NCBI GenBank assembly: GCA_036794825.1
Contig: DAIRGA010000012.1
Coordinates: forward strand, 62,001-126,000
Origin: RZYY01 sp036794825
GTDB taxonomy: Bacteria > Bacteroidota > Bacteroidia > Bacteroidales > 4484-276
Direction of reading: 5' to 3'
DNA length: 64,000 nt
Shown: piece by piece, positions 17,709-27,001 of the stretch
How positions within the stretch are numbered: the stretch's first letter is position 1
How the letters are laid out: the number at the start of each line of letters is the position of its first letter
Translations under genes and position numbers: made by a program
Notes under the pieces: generated by a model
What the model saw: only the letters and a program-made list of their open reading frames with translations
Databases searched by the model: none
What the model was told of the DNA's origin: nothing

Positions 17709-20700
17709 ATGAAAAATTGGTTTCTAAATCTCAGGATAAGACATCGTTTGAATACCATGACCGCCGTTTCGCTCCTGAGCATTTTTTTGATCGGGTACGC
17801 CTCCTGGTATTTTTTCAGGACTACCAAGGTGCTGACGCTCGTACTCACCGAGCAACGTATCCACGATGTGAATTACCGCAGCGGTTTGCAATTGTTTTAC
17901 GAATATTTGCAGGATAAAAATCCCCAGACGCTCCAGCGGGCTTACCACCATCTTGATTCGGCAGCTCACATTGCCTTTATCTTCAGCAAATCAAAGGAAT
18001 ACCACCATCAAAAGACTTTCGACCAATATGTTGATGTTTTGCTGGAGACCTATGGCCCGACAATAAGTTACAGGCGGGCTGATGCAGTGCTGCTGGTCAG
18101 TCGTTTTAAGCTGATGATGCGAATGGACAATCCGCAAATGAATGATGCGCTGGCTATTGCAGATGAAGCCTACCGAAACGGAGTTAAGGTGAAAGAGGCT
18201 ATATCAGGTTATCTTGAAAATCCGGACAAAGCGGAAGTTTTCGAGCAGCTTGAAAGTGCCAAACATGAGATGTCATTGATGGAGGTCAGGTTTGCCGAAG
18301 CAATCGCCAAACTCAATAATTTTGTTATTAACCTTTTGTTGATCAGTATTTTACTGATTTCAGCATTGCTTGGCATCATCACATTCATATCGTCACGGGT
18401 AATTTCGGCCACCATTGCCAAACCAATTATGAAAGTGGTTGAAAACCTGAGAAGCCTTGCCTCCGGCGACCTCTCAACCGAGATGGTAAATGAAACCCGG
18501 GATGAAATCGGCAAACTTCAGTCATCTTTTATTGAGTTGCAATCCAGCCTGAAACAAAAAACAGACGTGGCGACAGCCATCGCCGGCGGAAATTTCCTGC
18601 AAAAAGCAACTCTTCAAAGCGATAAAGATATTCTCGCACTGGCAATCAACCAGATCGTCATAAACTTTAGCGAAGTTATCGAACAGGCCAACCGCATCGC
18701 GCAGGGAAACCTGGAAACTGCTATCACCATGCGGTCAAATCAGGATGAGCTTGGTCAGGCGTTGATTACCATGACAACTGAGCTGAAAAAATCGAACGAA
18801 GAAAAACTCAAACAACTCTGGATCAAAAACAACCAGTCGGAGCTCAACGACATAATCCGCGGAGAACAGGAGGTTACCGACCTCAGCCGGAAAATCATCA
18901 GCAAAATGTGCCAGATCCTGGGCGCTGGTATCGGTGCAATTTACCTCAAGGACGATGAAGGCGTTTTCAGACTAACAGGCAGCTATGCCTTCAAGTACCG
19001 GAAAAATGTAAAAACCGGATACGAATCGGGCGAAGGGATTGTAGGACAGGCGGTTCTCGAAAAGCAAACCATCATTATGTCGCAGTTGCCCGAAGATTAT
19101 CTCGCCATTAATTCGGGATTGGGTGAGGCGCCGCCGCGGAATCTTATGGTTACACCCTGCATTTTCAACGACGAAGTGATTGCTGTAATCGAGCTGGGTT
19201 CTTTCGATCTGTTCACTGAAAGCCAGGTAAATTTTATTTCCATCATCAGCCAGACAGTAGCAATCGGGCTGCACACTTCGCGCAGCCGTGCCGAGCTGGA
19301 AAAGCTCCTCAACAAAACCCAGCAACAGGCCGAAGAGCTTCAGGTTCAGCAGGAAGAACTTCGCCAGGCCAATGAGGAGCTGCAGGAACAAACCCGCGCC
19401 CTCAAGGAATCGGAGCAGCAGCTTCAAACCCAGCAGGAAGAGTTGCGAGTTACCAACGAAGAACTGCAGGAACGTACTCATGCCATCGAAAAACAACGCG
19501 ACGACATCCGCCAAAAGAATGAAATTTTGAAACAAGCACAGCTCGAGATCGAGCAGAAAGCCCGAGATCTGGAGCTGGCAAGTCGCTATAAATCAGAGTT
19601 TCTGGCAAATATGTCTCACGAGTTGCGAACCCCGCTCAACAGCATTTTGGTGCTTTCGCAGGTGATGGCCAACAACAAAACCGGGAATCTTACCGAAAAA
19701 CAGATCCAATCGGCCAAAACCATTCATTCTTCCGGAGCCAGCCTGTTGTCGTTAATCAACGAAATCCTCGATCTGTCAAAAATCGAATCCGGAAAATTGC
19801 AGATCAATGTCGAAAAAATTGTGCTAACCAGCTTCACGCACGACATCCGCGAGATATTTACACCGCTGGCCATGGATAAAGGACTGGAATTTTCAGTTAA
19901 TATTCACGAAAAAGCGCCGGAATATATCCAAAGCGACAACCTGAGGGTGCAGCAAATCATCCGGAATCTGCTCTCCAATTCCATTAAATTTACCAGCCAG
20001 GGAAGTGTAAAACTTAATGTTTACAAGCCCGAACCCAATCAGATTAACCAGCCAAAGGGCATCGAACCGGGCGACATGATTGTGTTTGAGGTGGAAGATA
20101 CCGGTATAGGCGTACCAGCCGAGCAACAAGAGGTTATTTTTCAGGCTTTTACGCAGGCTGATGGAACTACCTCCCGAAAGTTTGGCGGAACCGGACTGGG
20201 TTTGACTATCTCGAAAAACCTTGCTCATATTCTGGGCGGTGAAATTACCCTTGAGAGTGCACCCGAAAAAGGATCAGTGTTCAGGCTTTGGCTCCCGGTT
20301 ACCTTCACCGGAAAACAGACGGAAAAGAGAGTAAATCCGGTCATTAAACCAGTTGCACAGCCTGAAGCGCATGCGGTTGATTATCCAGCATCCATTCGTG
20401 AAGAACTAAAGCACCTACAGAAAAAACCTGTTATGGAATATAACAACGGGAATAATGACGGTCCTAAAGATGACCGGAAAATGATCAATAAAGGCGATAA
20501 ATTTATTCTTGTCATTGAAGACGATCACAGTTTTGCAAAAATACTCTACGACCTGGCGCACGAAAAAGGTTTCAAATGCCTGATTGCACCAAACGGCGAA
20601 ACAGGTCTTCATTATGCTGATTACTATAAACCGGACGCCATTATTCTCGATATCGGCCTTCCCGGAATTGATGGCTGGCAGGTGATGGACCGGCTGAAGG

Positions 20701-21668
20701 ACAACCCGGAAACCAGGCACATCCCGGTTCATTTTATGTCGGGAAAGGATAAAAGCCTGGATGCCATGAAAATGGGAGCCATAGGATTTCTTACCAAACC
20801 CATCAGTTTAGAACAACTCGAAGAGGCTTTTGCGAAAATTGAAGCATATATCTCCAAACCATTCAAAAGACTACTCGTTGTGGAGGATGATGACAACATG
20901 CGCAAAGCCATTGTCGAACTTATTGATGACAAGGACGTTACCATTACATCAGTTCCCACTGGCTCACAAGCAATTGACCAAATCCGAAAACAGGATTTCG
21001 ATTGCATCATCCTTGACCTCGGGCTCAAAGACATGCCAGGTGACGAGTTGCTCAAAATGATCGGAAAGAAGGGCGAAAACAGTTACATCCCGGTTATCAT
21101 CTACACCGGAAAAGAGCTCAGCCGCGACGAAGAAGACCGTTTGCTTCAGTATTCTGACCGTATCATTATAAAGGGTGTAAAATCGCCGGAACGACTGCTT
21201 GCCGAAACCACGCTCTTCCTTCACCGTGTCGAATCCAGCCTCCCCGAAGAGAAGCAACAGATGCTCCGGGTAGCGCATCAGAAGGAAGACATAATGAAGG
21301 ACAAAAAGATCCTTATTGTGGATGATGACATGCGCAACGTGTTTGCTCTCAGTAGTTTATTAGAAGAGAAAGGACTTCGGATCGAAGTAGGCCGAAACGG
21401 GAAGGAAGGGCTGACCAAACTGGAACAAAACCCGGATATCAGCCTGGTTCTCATGGACATCATGATGCCCGAGATGGATGGATACGAAGCCATCAGAAGA
21501 ATCAGAAAAAATACACGACTCAGCAAATTGCCGGTGATTGCTCTCACTGCCAAAGCCATGCAGGGCGACCGCGATAAATGCATTGAAGCCGGCGCCAACG
21601 ACTACCTTACCAAACCGGTGGACACCGCTAAGCTACTCTCACTGATCAGAGTATGGCTATATCAGTAA
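17709..21668 (+). CDS. Membrane hybrid histidine kinase with HAMP array, GAF and three receivers
   Basis: The start is ATG 17709 (a TTG at 17700 is possible); the product is 1319 aa. Two membrane segments (~15-35 and ~205-235) enclose a ~170-residue sensor domain. A HAMP domain and probable further HAMP-like units (DIGKL/DELGQ-type heptads, ~235-370), a GAF domain (~385-535), a long Gln/Glu-rich coiled coil (~540-635), HisKA (His637 in MSHELRTPLNS) and HATPase follow. Three receivers (Asp981, Asp1103, Asp1250) close the protein. The middle receiver has KGV where receivers usually have KP. The architecture suits multi-step phosphorelay. Its 3' end overlaps cheR by 16 nt. Confidence 0.9.
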   Translation: MKNWFLNLRIRHRLNTMTAVSLLSIFLIGYASWYFFRTTKVLTLVLTEQRIHDVNYRSGLQLFYEYLQDKNPQTLQRAYHHLDSAAHIAFIFSKSKEYHHQKTFDQYVDVLLETYGPTISYRRADAVLLVSRFKLMMRMDNPQMNDALAIADEAYRNGVKVKEAISGYLENPDKAEVFEQLESAKHEMSLMEVRFAEAIAKLNNFVINLLLISILLISALLGIITFISSRVISATIAKPIMKVVENLRSLASGDLSTEMVNETRDEIGKLQSSFIELQSSLKQKTDVATAIAGGNFLQKATLQSDKDILALAINQIVINFSEVIEQANRIAQGNLETAITMRSNQDELGQALITMTTELKKSNEEKLKQLWIKNNQSELNDIIRGEQEVTDLSRKIISKMCQILGAGIGAIYLKDDEGVFRLTGSYAFKYRKNVKTGYESGEGIVGQAVLEKQTIIMSQLPEDYLAINSGLGEAPPRNLMVTPCIFNDEVIAVIELGSFDLFTESQVNFISIISQTVAIGLHTSRSRAELEKLLNKTQQQAEELQVQQEELRQANEELQEQTRALKESEQQLQTQQEELRVTNEELQERTHAIEKQRDDIRQKNEILKQAQLEIEQKARDLELASRYKSEFLANMSHELRTPLNSILVLSQVMANNKTGNLTEKQIQSAKTIHSSGASLLSLINEILDLSKIESGKLQINVEKIVLTSFTHDIREIFTPLAMDKGLEFSVNIHEKAPEYIQSDNLRVQQIIRNLLSNSIKFTSQGSVKLNVYKPEPNQINQPKGIEPGDMIVFEVEDTGIGVPAEQQEVIFQAFTQADGTTSRKFGGTGLGLTISKNLAHILGGEITLESAPEKGSVFRLWLPVTFTGKQTEKRVNPVIKPVAQPEAHAVDYPASIREELKHLQKKPVMEYNNGNNDGPKDDRKMINKGDKFILVIEDDHSFAKILYDLAHEKGFKCLIAPNGETGLHYADYYKPDAIILDIGLPGIDGWQVMDRLKDNPETRHIPVHFMSGKDKSLDAMKMGAIGFLTKPISLEQLEEAFAKIEAYISKPFKRLLVVEDDDNMRKAIVELIDDKDVTITSVPTGSQAIDQIRKQDFDCIILDLGLKDMPGDELLKMIGKKGENSYIPVIIYTGKELSRDEEDRLLQYSDRIIIKGVKSPERLLAETTLFLHRVESSLPEEKQQMLRVAHQKEDIMKDKKILIVDDDMRNVFALSSLLEEKGLRIEVGRNGKEGLTKLEQNPDISLVLMDIMMPEMDGYEAIRRIRKNTRLSKLPVIALTAKAMQGDRDKCIEAGANDYLTKPVDTAKLLSLIRVWLYQ

Positions 21669-22510
21669 AAGAACATATTGACCCCGTTTCCGAAAGCGAA
21701 CTCATTGAGATAGAACTGTTTCTTCAGGCTATCCACATGAAATTTGGCTATGATTTCCGGAATTATGGAAAAGCGCACATCCGTCGCAGAATCAGGCATC
21801 GGATGGTAGCATCGGGATTTAGTTCGGTGAGCGAAATGACCCATAAACTTTTGTATGATTCCTTCTTTTATCAGGAGGTTTTGCAGGATTTGTCCATCAC
21901 TGTTACTGAGATGTTTCGTGACCCCGAGTTTTATAAAGCGGTTCGTAATGAGGTGGTTCCGTTTTTAAAGACCTATCCTTTTGTAAAAATCTGGCATGCC
22001 GGATGCGCTACTGGCGAGGAGGTGTACTCCATGGCGATTCTTTTGCTTGAAGAGGGTTTGCTCAACCGCGTGCAGATTTATGCTACCGATTTCAACCAGA
22101 TAGCCTTGCAAAAAGCCAAAGAGGGAATATACCCAATCGAGAAGATCAGGGAATATACCTTCAATTATCAGAAAAGCGCCGGCAAGTCGAGCTTTTCGGA
22201 GTATTACAATGCTTTGTACGGCTCGGTGAAAATGAACGAATCGCTGAAAAAAAACATCGTATTTGCCGATCACAACCTGGTTACCGATGGTGTATTTGGA
22301 GAAATGCACCTGGTAATTTGCCGTAACGTTTTGATCTACTTTGACAGAGACCTTCAGAACAAGGTGATCAATTTGTTTTATGAGAGCCTGATCCCTGGCG
22401 GTATGCTGTGCCTGGGAAGTAAGGAGAGCCTGCTTTTTACCGATAAAGCAACTGCATTTGACACCATTTCGGAGAAGGAAAAAATTTACAGAAGAAAGTT
22501 TATCAAATAA
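21653..22510 (+). CDS. cheR: CheR-type protein-glutamate methyltransferase
   Basis: The 285-aa protein has an N-terminal CheR alpha domain (~10-75) and a SAM-binding methyltransferase domain with HAGCATGEEVYSMAI (SAM motif), IYATDFNQIAL and CRNVLIYFD. Canonical CheR methylates glutamates of chemoreceptors. Here no chemoreceptor, CheA or CheW is nearby. The start overlaps the kinase gene by 16 nt and cheB follows after 8 nt, so the enzymes are probably made with the kinases. The target could be the sensor kinase itself or a receptor encoded elsewhere. Confidence 0.92.
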   Translation: MAISVKEHIDPVSESELIEIELFLQAIHMKFGYDFRNYGKAHIRRRIRHRMVASGFSSVSEMTHKLLYDSFFYQEVLQDLSITVTEMFRDPEFYKAVRNEVVPFLKTYPFVKIWHAGCATGEEVYSMAILLLEEGLLNRVQIYATDFNQIALQKAKEGIYPIEKIREYTFNYQKSAGKSSFSEYYNALYGSVKMNESLKKNIVFADHNLVTDGVFGEMHLVICRNVLIYFDRDLQNKVINLFYESLIPGGMLCLGSKESLLFTDKATAFDTISEKEKIYRRKFIK

Positions 22511-22518
22511 CCCTTCCA

Positions 22519-23100
22519 ATGAATTACAAGGCGGTGGTCATCGGCGCTTCGGCAGGCGGAATTACAGCATTGGGAAAAATACTGCCGCGCCTTCCACGCG
22601 ATTTTGCTTTGCCGGTTCTGATTGTGCAACACATCAGCCCCAACTCCGATAACTTCATGGTACGTTACTTCGACCGCCTTTGCCAGCTAAAAGTAAAAGA
22701 AGCAGATGAAAAAGAAGAAATTAGGCCGGGTACGGTCTATTTTGCCCCGCCAAACTACCATCTTTTAGTCGAAACAGACTTCACCATTTCACTTTCTGTT
22801 GACGAACGGGTGAACTTTTCCCGTCCGTCAATTGATGTTCTATTCGAGTCGGCAGCTGATGCGTGGTGTTCGCACCTGATCGGAATTATCATCACCGGCG
22901 CCAGCAGCGATGGCAGCAAGGGGTTGCAAAGGATTGGAAAATGCGGGGGATTGACCATTGTGCAGGACCCCGCCGAAGCCGAATCGTCCATGATGCCCGA
23001 ATCAGCCATCAAAATTGCCAACGTTGATAAAATACTGAAACTGAATGAAATCGCTGACCTTTTGCTGCAAATCCATCAGCAACTCCAGCATAATAATTAG
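22519..23100 (+). CDS. cheB: CheB-type methylesterase, catalytic domain only
   Basis: The 193-aa protein has the CheB catalytic triad: Ser11 in GASAGG, His in QHIS and Asp in TGASSDGSKGL. The usual N-terminal receiver domain that controls CheB is missing, so activity must be controlled in another way, for example by the receivers of the neighbouring kinases. It would remove methyl groups added by the adjacent CheR. Stand-alone catalytic CheB proteins are known in non-chemotaxis signalling clusters. Confidence 0.92.
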   Translation: MNYKAVVIGASAGGITALGKILPRLPRDFALPVLIVQHISPNSDNFMVRYFDRLCQLKVKEADEKEEIRPGTVYFAPPNYHLLVETDFTISLSVDERVNFSRPSIDVLFESAADAWCSHLIGIIITGASSDGSKGLQRIGKCGGLTIVQDPAEAESSMMPESAIKIANVDKILKLNEIADLLLQIHQQLQHNN

Positions 23101-23121
23101 ACCATCAACCTTTTTAAAACT

Positions 23122-23628
23122 ATGAATATCAAAAGCTTTCATGATTTCCACCCCGATGAACTCTATGCCATTTTCCGGCATGTTTATCTCACCTCTTCCT
23201 TTATGAGTGATGATTTCGACCTGAAGTTCAGCAGTTCGGTTCAGTTTAAAAACCATTACCAGAAATTACTTGAACAACCGGGTTCTTTTCTCCTGATAGC
23301 AATGGTGGGGGAAAAGCCGGCCGGTTACCTGGTTCTTGAGCCGAATTCTGCCCAAAACCTGAAGCACACGGCCTGGCTGAACATGGGAATTATTGATCGT
23401 TTCCGGGGCCAGGGTATCGGGGTAAAACTGGTAGAGCAAGCTTATTATCGGGCAGCTTCCGAAGGGATTATCGAAATTATCTATCTTATGGTTCGCAGCG
23501 ATAATTTTGCAGCGCTTCAACTTTACAAAAAGACCGGTTTTGAGATGCTTGCCAGGTTGGAAAAAGACACCAAAATCGGAGATGAATACTATGACGGGAT
23601 ACTGATGCGGAAATTCATTTTACATTGA
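23122..23628 (+). CDS. GNAT-family N-acetyltransferase
   Basis: The 168-aa protein carries the acetyl-CoA pyrophosphate-binding loop RFRGQGIGVKL, the preceding beta strand AWLNMGI and a C-terminal LYKKTGFE motif, all standard GNAT features. Substrate is unknown. It starts 21 nt after cheB on the same strand and is likely the last gene of the signalling block. The downstream Kelch gene is convergent, 24 nt away. Confidence 0.85.
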   Translation: MNIKSFHDFHPDELYAIFRHVYLTSSFMSDDFDLKFSSSVQFKNHYQKLLEQPGSFLLIAMVGEKPAGYLVLEPNSAQNLKHTAWLNMGIIDRFRGQGIGVKLVEQAYYRAASEGIIEIIYLMVRSDNFAALQLYKKTGFEMLARLEKDTKIGDEYYDGILMRKFILH

Positions 23629-23652
23629 TTCATACAATTCCCGGTCTGCTTT

Positions 23653-25359
23653 TTATTGGCTGCAATGGATAAAGTATTGCTGCCTGGCAGGGTTGTATTC
23701 ATACATTGTCTTTAGCGCCTGGCCAAAATTTCCGCCCACAACATAGATTTTTTCTCCGATGCTAACCGACCCAAAGTAAGATCGGGGTGATGGAAGGGAG
23801 GCGGTTTCTTTCCACTCATTGGTCAAAGGATAATATTCAAGTGTCGTTGTACCAAAGCTGTATGCATCTCCACCTCCAATAAGGTAAATCCTGCTGTTGG
23901 CTGATGCTCCGCTACATCCGGCGCGGTAACCCGGCATTGGGTAAAGCGTGGTCCAAGTGTTTGACGAAGGAGAATAATATTCATTCACATTCAGAATATC
24001 CTGGTTCCATCCGCCGATTATGTAAATTCCATCATTCAAAGTAACAGTAGTGAAGTCGGTTCTGGCGGTTGTCATTGCAGTTTTATCGACCCAGGTATTG
24101 TTTCCAGGATCAAACATCTGATTTGTACTCAACGCGGCATTGTTGAAGTAACCCCCAATTAGATAGATTTTTCCTTCCACCACGGTAGCTCCGCTTCCCG
24201 ATCTTGCCTGGGGAAGGTTTGTGGCCAGCGACCACGAATTGGTAGTGATATTATAAACCTGGTTCCGGTTGGTTATGGTTGATCCCGTGTAACCACCTAA
24301 CACATAAATCTGGTTGCCAACCAGAGCTCCCGCCGCATAAACCACTGCCGTATTCATGTTGGATTTCCGCGTCCAAACGCCGGAATTTGTGTCATACTCC
24401 TCAACAATGTTACTCACCGACCCAATACCATCCCATCCGCCCATTACATAAATCTTGCTTCCGGTGGCCACTACCACAGCACCATATCTGGCATAGCCCA
24501 TCGAGGGCATCTCTTTCCACTGGTCGCCAGCATAAAAGCTGTTCCCAGAATAAGTATATCCTGCAGGCGGGCTCGGATTAAGGCTTTGAATGCAACCCCC
24601 GGGAGGTACAATCGAATTGGTTGGAACGGGCAGTTTTACAAATCCTCCATTGGAAAGGAATATCGTATCGTTGGCAATCGAAATTACCTGAAGTTCGTTG
24701 GAAGAACTGTTGTCGAAGTCTGATACATCAATATTTACAGTATTTCCACCAGAAATCTGCAGCTGCCTTACGGTTCCTAGAGCAGTTGCTGAAAGTGTCT
24801 GATTGTCGGCATCACTGACTGATCCACCTCCGGGATTTAGCGCTATGACATTTCCGTTTTTGGATATGGTTTGTAGCTCATTTATGTTGCTCAAATCGCC
24901 GCTGTTCGCTATAATTTTGTCCGAAATGGTTATGCCCTCCCCCGGAAAATACTCGGCGCCACCGTCGCCGGCAAACAATGCGTAAGGCACAGAAAGTAGC
25001 TGGCTTTGTCCTGCAAGCACGAAATTTCGACCACCATCTGGGTCGAATTCAATTTGGATTAAGTAAATGCCTTCTCCCCAGTTTATTTCAGAAATGGCTC
25101 CGTTTTGATTGTTCCCATTGCCTACCTGTAGATTGATTCTTCCAAGGTTATCTGTTGTAATTTCCTGAATCTCACTGTACTCAATTGTGCTTTGTATTGT
25201 GTCGGAAAGAATGCTGATGCGTAAGCTAACCGCTTCATTTACCATTGGGGTTCCATCTGAATTTCTTAAAATAGCCTGATATTGAAACGCATTTGGAGAT
25301 TGAGCCAATACCTGAAATTCAAGTAAGAGTATAAAAAATGTGATCAGCGTCTTTTCCAT
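23653..25359 (-). CDS. Secreted Kelch-repeat protein
   Basis: The 568-aa protein has a signal peptide (MEKTLITFFILLLEFQVLAQ). Residues ~20-135 form a Bacteroidota secreted-protein N-terminal domain (PNAFQYQAILRN, then SVPYALFAG). A linker follows, and from ~275 to the end there are six Kelch blades, recognised by the glycine doublets in YVMGGW, YVLGGY, YLIGGY, YIIGGW, YLIGGG and YVVGGN, enough to close a beta-propeller. No T9SS sorting domain is visible at the C-terminus, unlike other large secreted proteins here, so it may be exported by Sec only. Function is probably binding of protein or glycan. Confidence 0.8.
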   Translation of the reverse strand: MEKTLITFFILLLEFQVLAQSPNAFQYQAILRNSDGTPMVNEAVSLRISILSDTIQSTIEYSEIQEITTDNLGRINLQVGNGNNQNGAISEINWGEGIYLIQIEFDPDGGRNFVLAGQSQLLSVPYALFAGDGGAEYFPGEGITISDKIIANSGDLSNINELQTISKNGNVIALNPGGGSVSDADNQTLSATALGTVRQLQISGGNTVNIDVSDFDNSSSNELQVISIANDTIFLSNGGFVKLPVPTNSIVPPGGCIQSLNPSPPAGYTYSGNSFYAGDQWKEMPSMGYARYGAVVVATGSKIYVMGGWDGIGSVSNIVEEYDTNSGVWTRKSNMNTAVVYAAGALVGNQIYVLGGYTGSTITNRNQVYNITTNSWSLATNLPQARSGSGATVVEGKIYLIGGYFNNAALSTNQMFDPGNNTWVDKTAMTTARTDFTTVTLNDGIYIIGGWNQDILNVNEYYSPSSNTWTTLYPMPGYRAGCSGASANSRIYLIGGGDAYSFGTTTLEYYPLTNEWKETASLPSPRSYFGSVSIGEKIYVVGGNFGQALKTMYEYNPARQQYFIHCSQ

Positions 25360-25428
25360 AATTATTTAGTTAAATGTTTGAACAAATGTCATTTTAGAGT
25401 GGAATTGAAAAGAATATTCCGGAAAGGA

Positions 25429-26328
25429 TCAGCTCTTTTTCTTCTTTTTTTTGGATAAATACTCTTCATACATCTGGTAGATCAGACCATCAGCGAGCCC
25501 TATTTTGGGCACATGCACTGAATCAGCTTTGATAATACGGGTGATAAAACCAAAAACTTCTGCAGCCGGCAAGATAACATCTGCCCGGTCAGGCCGCAAA
25601 CCAAGGATTTCTATCCGCTCTTTCAGGTCAAAGCTTTTCAGGTGATTCACGGCATGTTGAAGCCTTTCAACCGAGATGGTCATAGCATCCGGCGAGCCGT
25701 AAATTTTTGCTAATTTATTGATGTTTCCGCCTGAACCAATCAGGTTGATCAGTCCAAAACTATCTTTAAACTGAATGAGCCACTCTTCAAGACTTACCCA
25801 CTCCGATGGAGATACTTTATCGCTAATTAGACGTAAAGTTCCAATTTTGAATGAATTGGCAGCCAGTAGTTTGTGACTGGATGTAACCGATATTTCGGTG
25901 CTACCGCCCCCAAGGTCAACATACATGGTCAGTTTCTTTTCTGCAGGAAATGCATGATCGTCAGATGCTCTGATAATTGCTGCCTCTTCCAGCCCATCAA
26001 CAATCCTGACATTTATTCCAGTCTGTTTTTTTATTTTCTTGATCAAATCTTCGCCGTTCACAGCCTCCCTTATGGCAGCGGTTGCGCAAGCTGTGAAAGA
26101 CTCAGGTTTGTAAACGTCAATCAATAACCTGAATGCTTCGAGCGTTTTGATCAATTTTGACGCCCTCTCTTTTGAAATTTTGTTACTGTTGTATACATCA
26201 AGGCCAAGTCGGATTGGAATCCGGATCAACGTTGCCTTCTCCACCCTGATTTTCCCATCCTGCAAAAACGCATTTGAAAACAGCAACCTGACTGCGTTTG
26301 AGCCAATATCTATTGCGGCAAAAATCAT
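25429..26328 (-). CDS. Ppx/GppA-family phosphatase
   Basis: ATG at 26328 (MIFAAIDIGSNAVRL) is chosen over the longer frame because it places the family phosphate loop AIDIGSN at the N-terminus; the product is 299 aa. The second phosphate loop is VDLGGGSTEIS and the third block is NLIGSGGNINKLA. It resembles exopolyphosphatase/guanosine pentaphosphate phosphatase enzymes of the short Bacteroidota type, with only the two actin-like domains and no HD extension. The C-terminus is a run of lysines. It could act on polyphosphate or (p)ppGpp; the sequence does not decide. Confidence 0.88.
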   Translation of the reverse strand: MIFAAIDIGSNAVRLLFSNAFLQDGKIRVEKATLIRIPIRLGLDVYNSNKISKERASKLIKTLEAFRLLIDVYKPESFTACATAAIREAVNGEDLIKKIKKQTGINVRIVDGLEEAAIIRASDDHAFPAEKKLTMYVDLGGGSTEISVTSSHKLLAANSFKIGTLRLISDKVSPSEWVSLEEWLIQFKDSFGLINLIGSGGNINKLAKIYGSPDAMTISVERLQHAVNHLKSFDLKERIEILGLRPDRADVILPAAEVFGFITRIIKADSVHVPKIGLADGLIYQMYEEYLSKKKKKKS

Positions 26329-26512
26329 AATCGGAATTTTATCGTTTGTAATGCAAAGTAAATTGAAAATTGATGATACGGGAAATAATTTCAAGTATCT
26401 GATTCAATGTTTTTATCAAAATCACCTTATGCTTATGAATAGGCAGGTTGGCAGAATCATCCGGACAGATACTCTATAATCGGGAAAATTTTTTGATGAA
26501 TAAAAATTTTTC

Positions 26513-26542
26513 TTGTACAAAAAGATAATACAAGTATCTTTG
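26513..26542 (+). promoter_or_regulatory. Promoter for tRNA-Val
   Basis: TTG at 26513-26515 and TATCTTTG at 26535-26542 are separated by 19 nt. This is the clearest match to the Bacteroidota -33/-7 consensus in the window. The tRNA begins 35 nt after the -7 element. Confidence 0.65.
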
Positions 26543-26577
26543 CAGCCCGTTTCACAAAAATAGTTCCTGAAAATAAT

Positions 26578-26655
26578 GGGAGTTTAGCTCAGTTGGTTCA
26601 GAGCATCTGCCTTACAAGCAGAGGGCCACTGGTTCGAATCCAGTAACTCCCACCA
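26578..26655 (+). tRNA. tRNA-Val (anticodon TAC)
   Basis: A full cloverleaf is visible. The acceptor arm GGGAGTT pairs with AACTCCC. The anticodon stem TCTGC/GCAGA encloses the loop CTTACAA with anticodon TAC (reads GUA). The T arm is ACTGG-TTCGAAT-CCAGT. The CCA end is encoded (26653-26655). A Rho-independent terminator follows at once. Confidence 0.97.
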
Positions 26656-26657
26656 AG

Positions 26658-26681
26658 CCACCTCCAAAGGGTGGTTTTTTT
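26658..26681 (+). terminator. Intrinsic terminator after tRNA-Val
   Basis: CCACC (26658-26662) pairs with GGTGG (26670-26674) around a 7-nt loop, followed by seven T residues. It begins three bases after the tRNA CCA and ends 4 nt before the ATG of the GIY-YIG gene. Confidence 0.8.
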
Positions 26682-26685
26682 GTTT

Positions 26686-26895
26686 ATGAACTACTTTTTC
26701 TACATCCTCTATTCCCCCTCACTTGATCGCTTTTATTACGGCCACACTTCTGATCTTGATGATCGTGTTCGCAAGCACAATTCAAATCACAAAGGGTTTA
26801 CCGGTCAATGTGCAGATTGGAAAATTGTTTACACGGAGAATTATCTTATCAAAGAGGATGCTTATTCAAGAGAGCGTCAGGTGAAGAGCTGGTAA
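26686..26895 (+). CDS. Small GIY-YIG domain protein (C-terminally short)
   Basis: The 69-aa protein from ATG 26686 is a compact GIY-YIG nuclease-like domain: FYILYS stands for the GIY strand, FYYGHTSDL for the YIG strand, and RVRKHN and SRERQVKSW give the conserved Arg and Glu regions. Related UPF0213-type proteins usually continue 10-20 residues beyond KSW; here a stop follows directly, so the protein is short or decayed. A GTG at 26671 would also open the frame but lies in the terminator stem of the tRNA gene. There is no room for its own promoter between terminator and ATG. Biological role is unknown. Confidence 0.65.
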   Translation: MNYFFYILYSPSLDRFYYGHTSDLDDRVRKHNSNHKGFTGQCADWKIVYTENYLIKEDAYSRERQVKSW

Positions 26896-26967
26896 TACTT
26901 TACATGATTGATTTTGTGTTGTTTATCAGAATCTCTCGTCTTCCTGAAATCACTATCTATCTCGCGT

Positions 26968-27001
26968 TTTGCGAGTCTATTACGGCAAAAATGTATATTT
27001 G
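26968..27001 (+). promoter_or_regulatory. Promoter and inverted repeat upstream of the M6-like protease
   Basis: TTTG at 26968-26971 and TATATTTG at 26994-27001 (22 nt apart) form a promoter 31 nt before the ATG at 27033. The -33 element lies within an inverted repeat, CTCGC-GTTTT-GCGAG (26961-26975), which could be a regulator site. Confidence 0.5.
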
